Below, piece by piece: positions 22,008 through 22,305 of a stretch of DNA of 22,305 nt. Below the pieces are notes generated by a model. It was not told the DNA's origin and ran no database searches. It saw only the letters and a list, made by a program, of their open reading frames with translations. The stretch is taken from contig CAMDOY010000015.1 of the NCBI GenBank assembly GCA_945903655.1, forward strand, positions 1 through 22,305, written 5' to 3'. Within the stretch, counting starts at the first letter, position 1, and each line of letters opens with the position of its first letter. The translations under genes were made by a program, and so were the position numbers. This DNA is from Rhizobium sp. Q54 (GTDB lineage Bacteria; Pseudomonadota; Alphaproteobacteria; Rhizobiales; Beijerinckiaceae).

Positions 22008-22305
22008 TTCTCCTCTCCCGCCGCTGTCTTCTGGCCGTCGCCGCCGTGGTGGACATCGCGCTCCATGCGCGGCCCTCGCCGGTGGCCGCCAAGGCTCTGG
22101 CGGCGCGGCACAATCTGCCCCCGCGCCATCTGGAGACGCTGCTGCAGGCGCTGGTGCGGGCCAATATCCTTAAGGGCGTGCGCGGACCGCGCGGGGGCTA
22201 CGAACTCGCCCGCGAGCGCCGCCGCATCACCATGGCCGAAATCGTCCGCGCCGCGCTCAACGAAAACGACGAAGCCGCCGAGGGGCCGGAGTCCCGGCTC
22301 ATGCT
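22004..22305 (+). CDS. Rrf2-family transcriptional regulator (3' truncated by window edge)
   Basis: A winged helix-turn-helix regulator; the family includes IscR, RirA, NsrR and CymR. The 100 visible residues begin MILLSRRCLLAVAAVVDIALHA. They include the HTH (AKALAARHNLPPRHLETLLQALVRANILKG) and the wing GVRGPRGGYELAR, the strongest Rrf2 signature, then the linker ITMAEIVRAAL. No cluster-binding cysteines are seen in the visible part; they would fall beyond the edge if present, so a cysteine-metabolism type or an Fe-S type cannot be told apart. The ATG overlaps the dut stop by 4 bp, so it is co-translated with dut as the fifth gene of the ubiE operon. Confidence 0.92.
   Translation, partial: MILLSRRCLLAVAAVVDIALHARPSPVAAKALAARHNLPPRHLETLLQALVRANILKGVRGPRGGYELARERRRITMAEIVRAALNENDEAAEGPESRLM

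Overview
The window is high-GC chromosomal DNA of an alphaproteobacterium, probably of the order Hyphomicrobiales (Rhizobiales). The main grounds are the gene run mutM / ubiE-ubiB-coaBC-dut-Rrf2 regulator, the ExoD-family membrane protein, the Bug-type (TctC) receptor, the alphaproteobacterial 'QDF...NKTGY' secreted protein, and strong GC preference at third codon positions. The species cannot be named from this sequence. No tRNA, rRNA, CRISPR array or intact transposase was seen.

Layout. 1-2073: the 3' part of rmuC, then a GT26 (WecG/TagA-like) glycosyltransferase. 2063-3639 (minus): exoD-like gene followed by a glutathionyl-hydroquinone reductase. 3915-4289: a small secreted acidic protein. 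4313-10111 (minus): a co-directional series (cupin, p-hydroxycinnamoyl-CoA hydratase/lyase-like crotonase, ABC solute-binding protein, fused ABC permease, MdtD-like MFS exporter). It is divergent from a ThDP-dependent enzyme (10513-12282) across a 401-bp control region holding a perfect 16-bp palindrome. 12340-13315: an AT-rich insert with one TIR-like gene resembling phage-defence effectors, directly after a strong terminator. 13400-13867: a NikR homologue lacking two of the usual nickel ligands. 13868-14271: a remnant region with a MazE-like tail and a tiny ORF. 14268-16747: TctC receptor (minus), DUF2934-like protein and quinone reductase (plus). 16779-16927: a GC-rich inverted-repeat element. 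16958-22305: mutM (minus), divergent from ubiE-ubiB-coaBC-dut-rrf2, a tightly packed housekeeping operon running off the right edge.

How the genes work together. The right end combines DNA repair and dUTP clean-up, ubiquinone synthesis and CoA synthesis. The central cluster looks like an uptake-and-catabolism module: a periplasmic receptor and permease, a crotonase of the type that splits hydroxyacyl-CoA to an aldehyde and acetyl-CoA, a cupin, a ThDP enzyme that could make or break C-C bonds next to a carbonyl, and an exporter. It lacks the ABC ATPase, a CoA ligase and an aldehyde dehydrogenase, so its substrate is unknown. The points most worth following are the NikR with Arg-x-Arg in place of His-x-His, the TIR-like island, and the crotonase/ThDP/cupin/ABC module.
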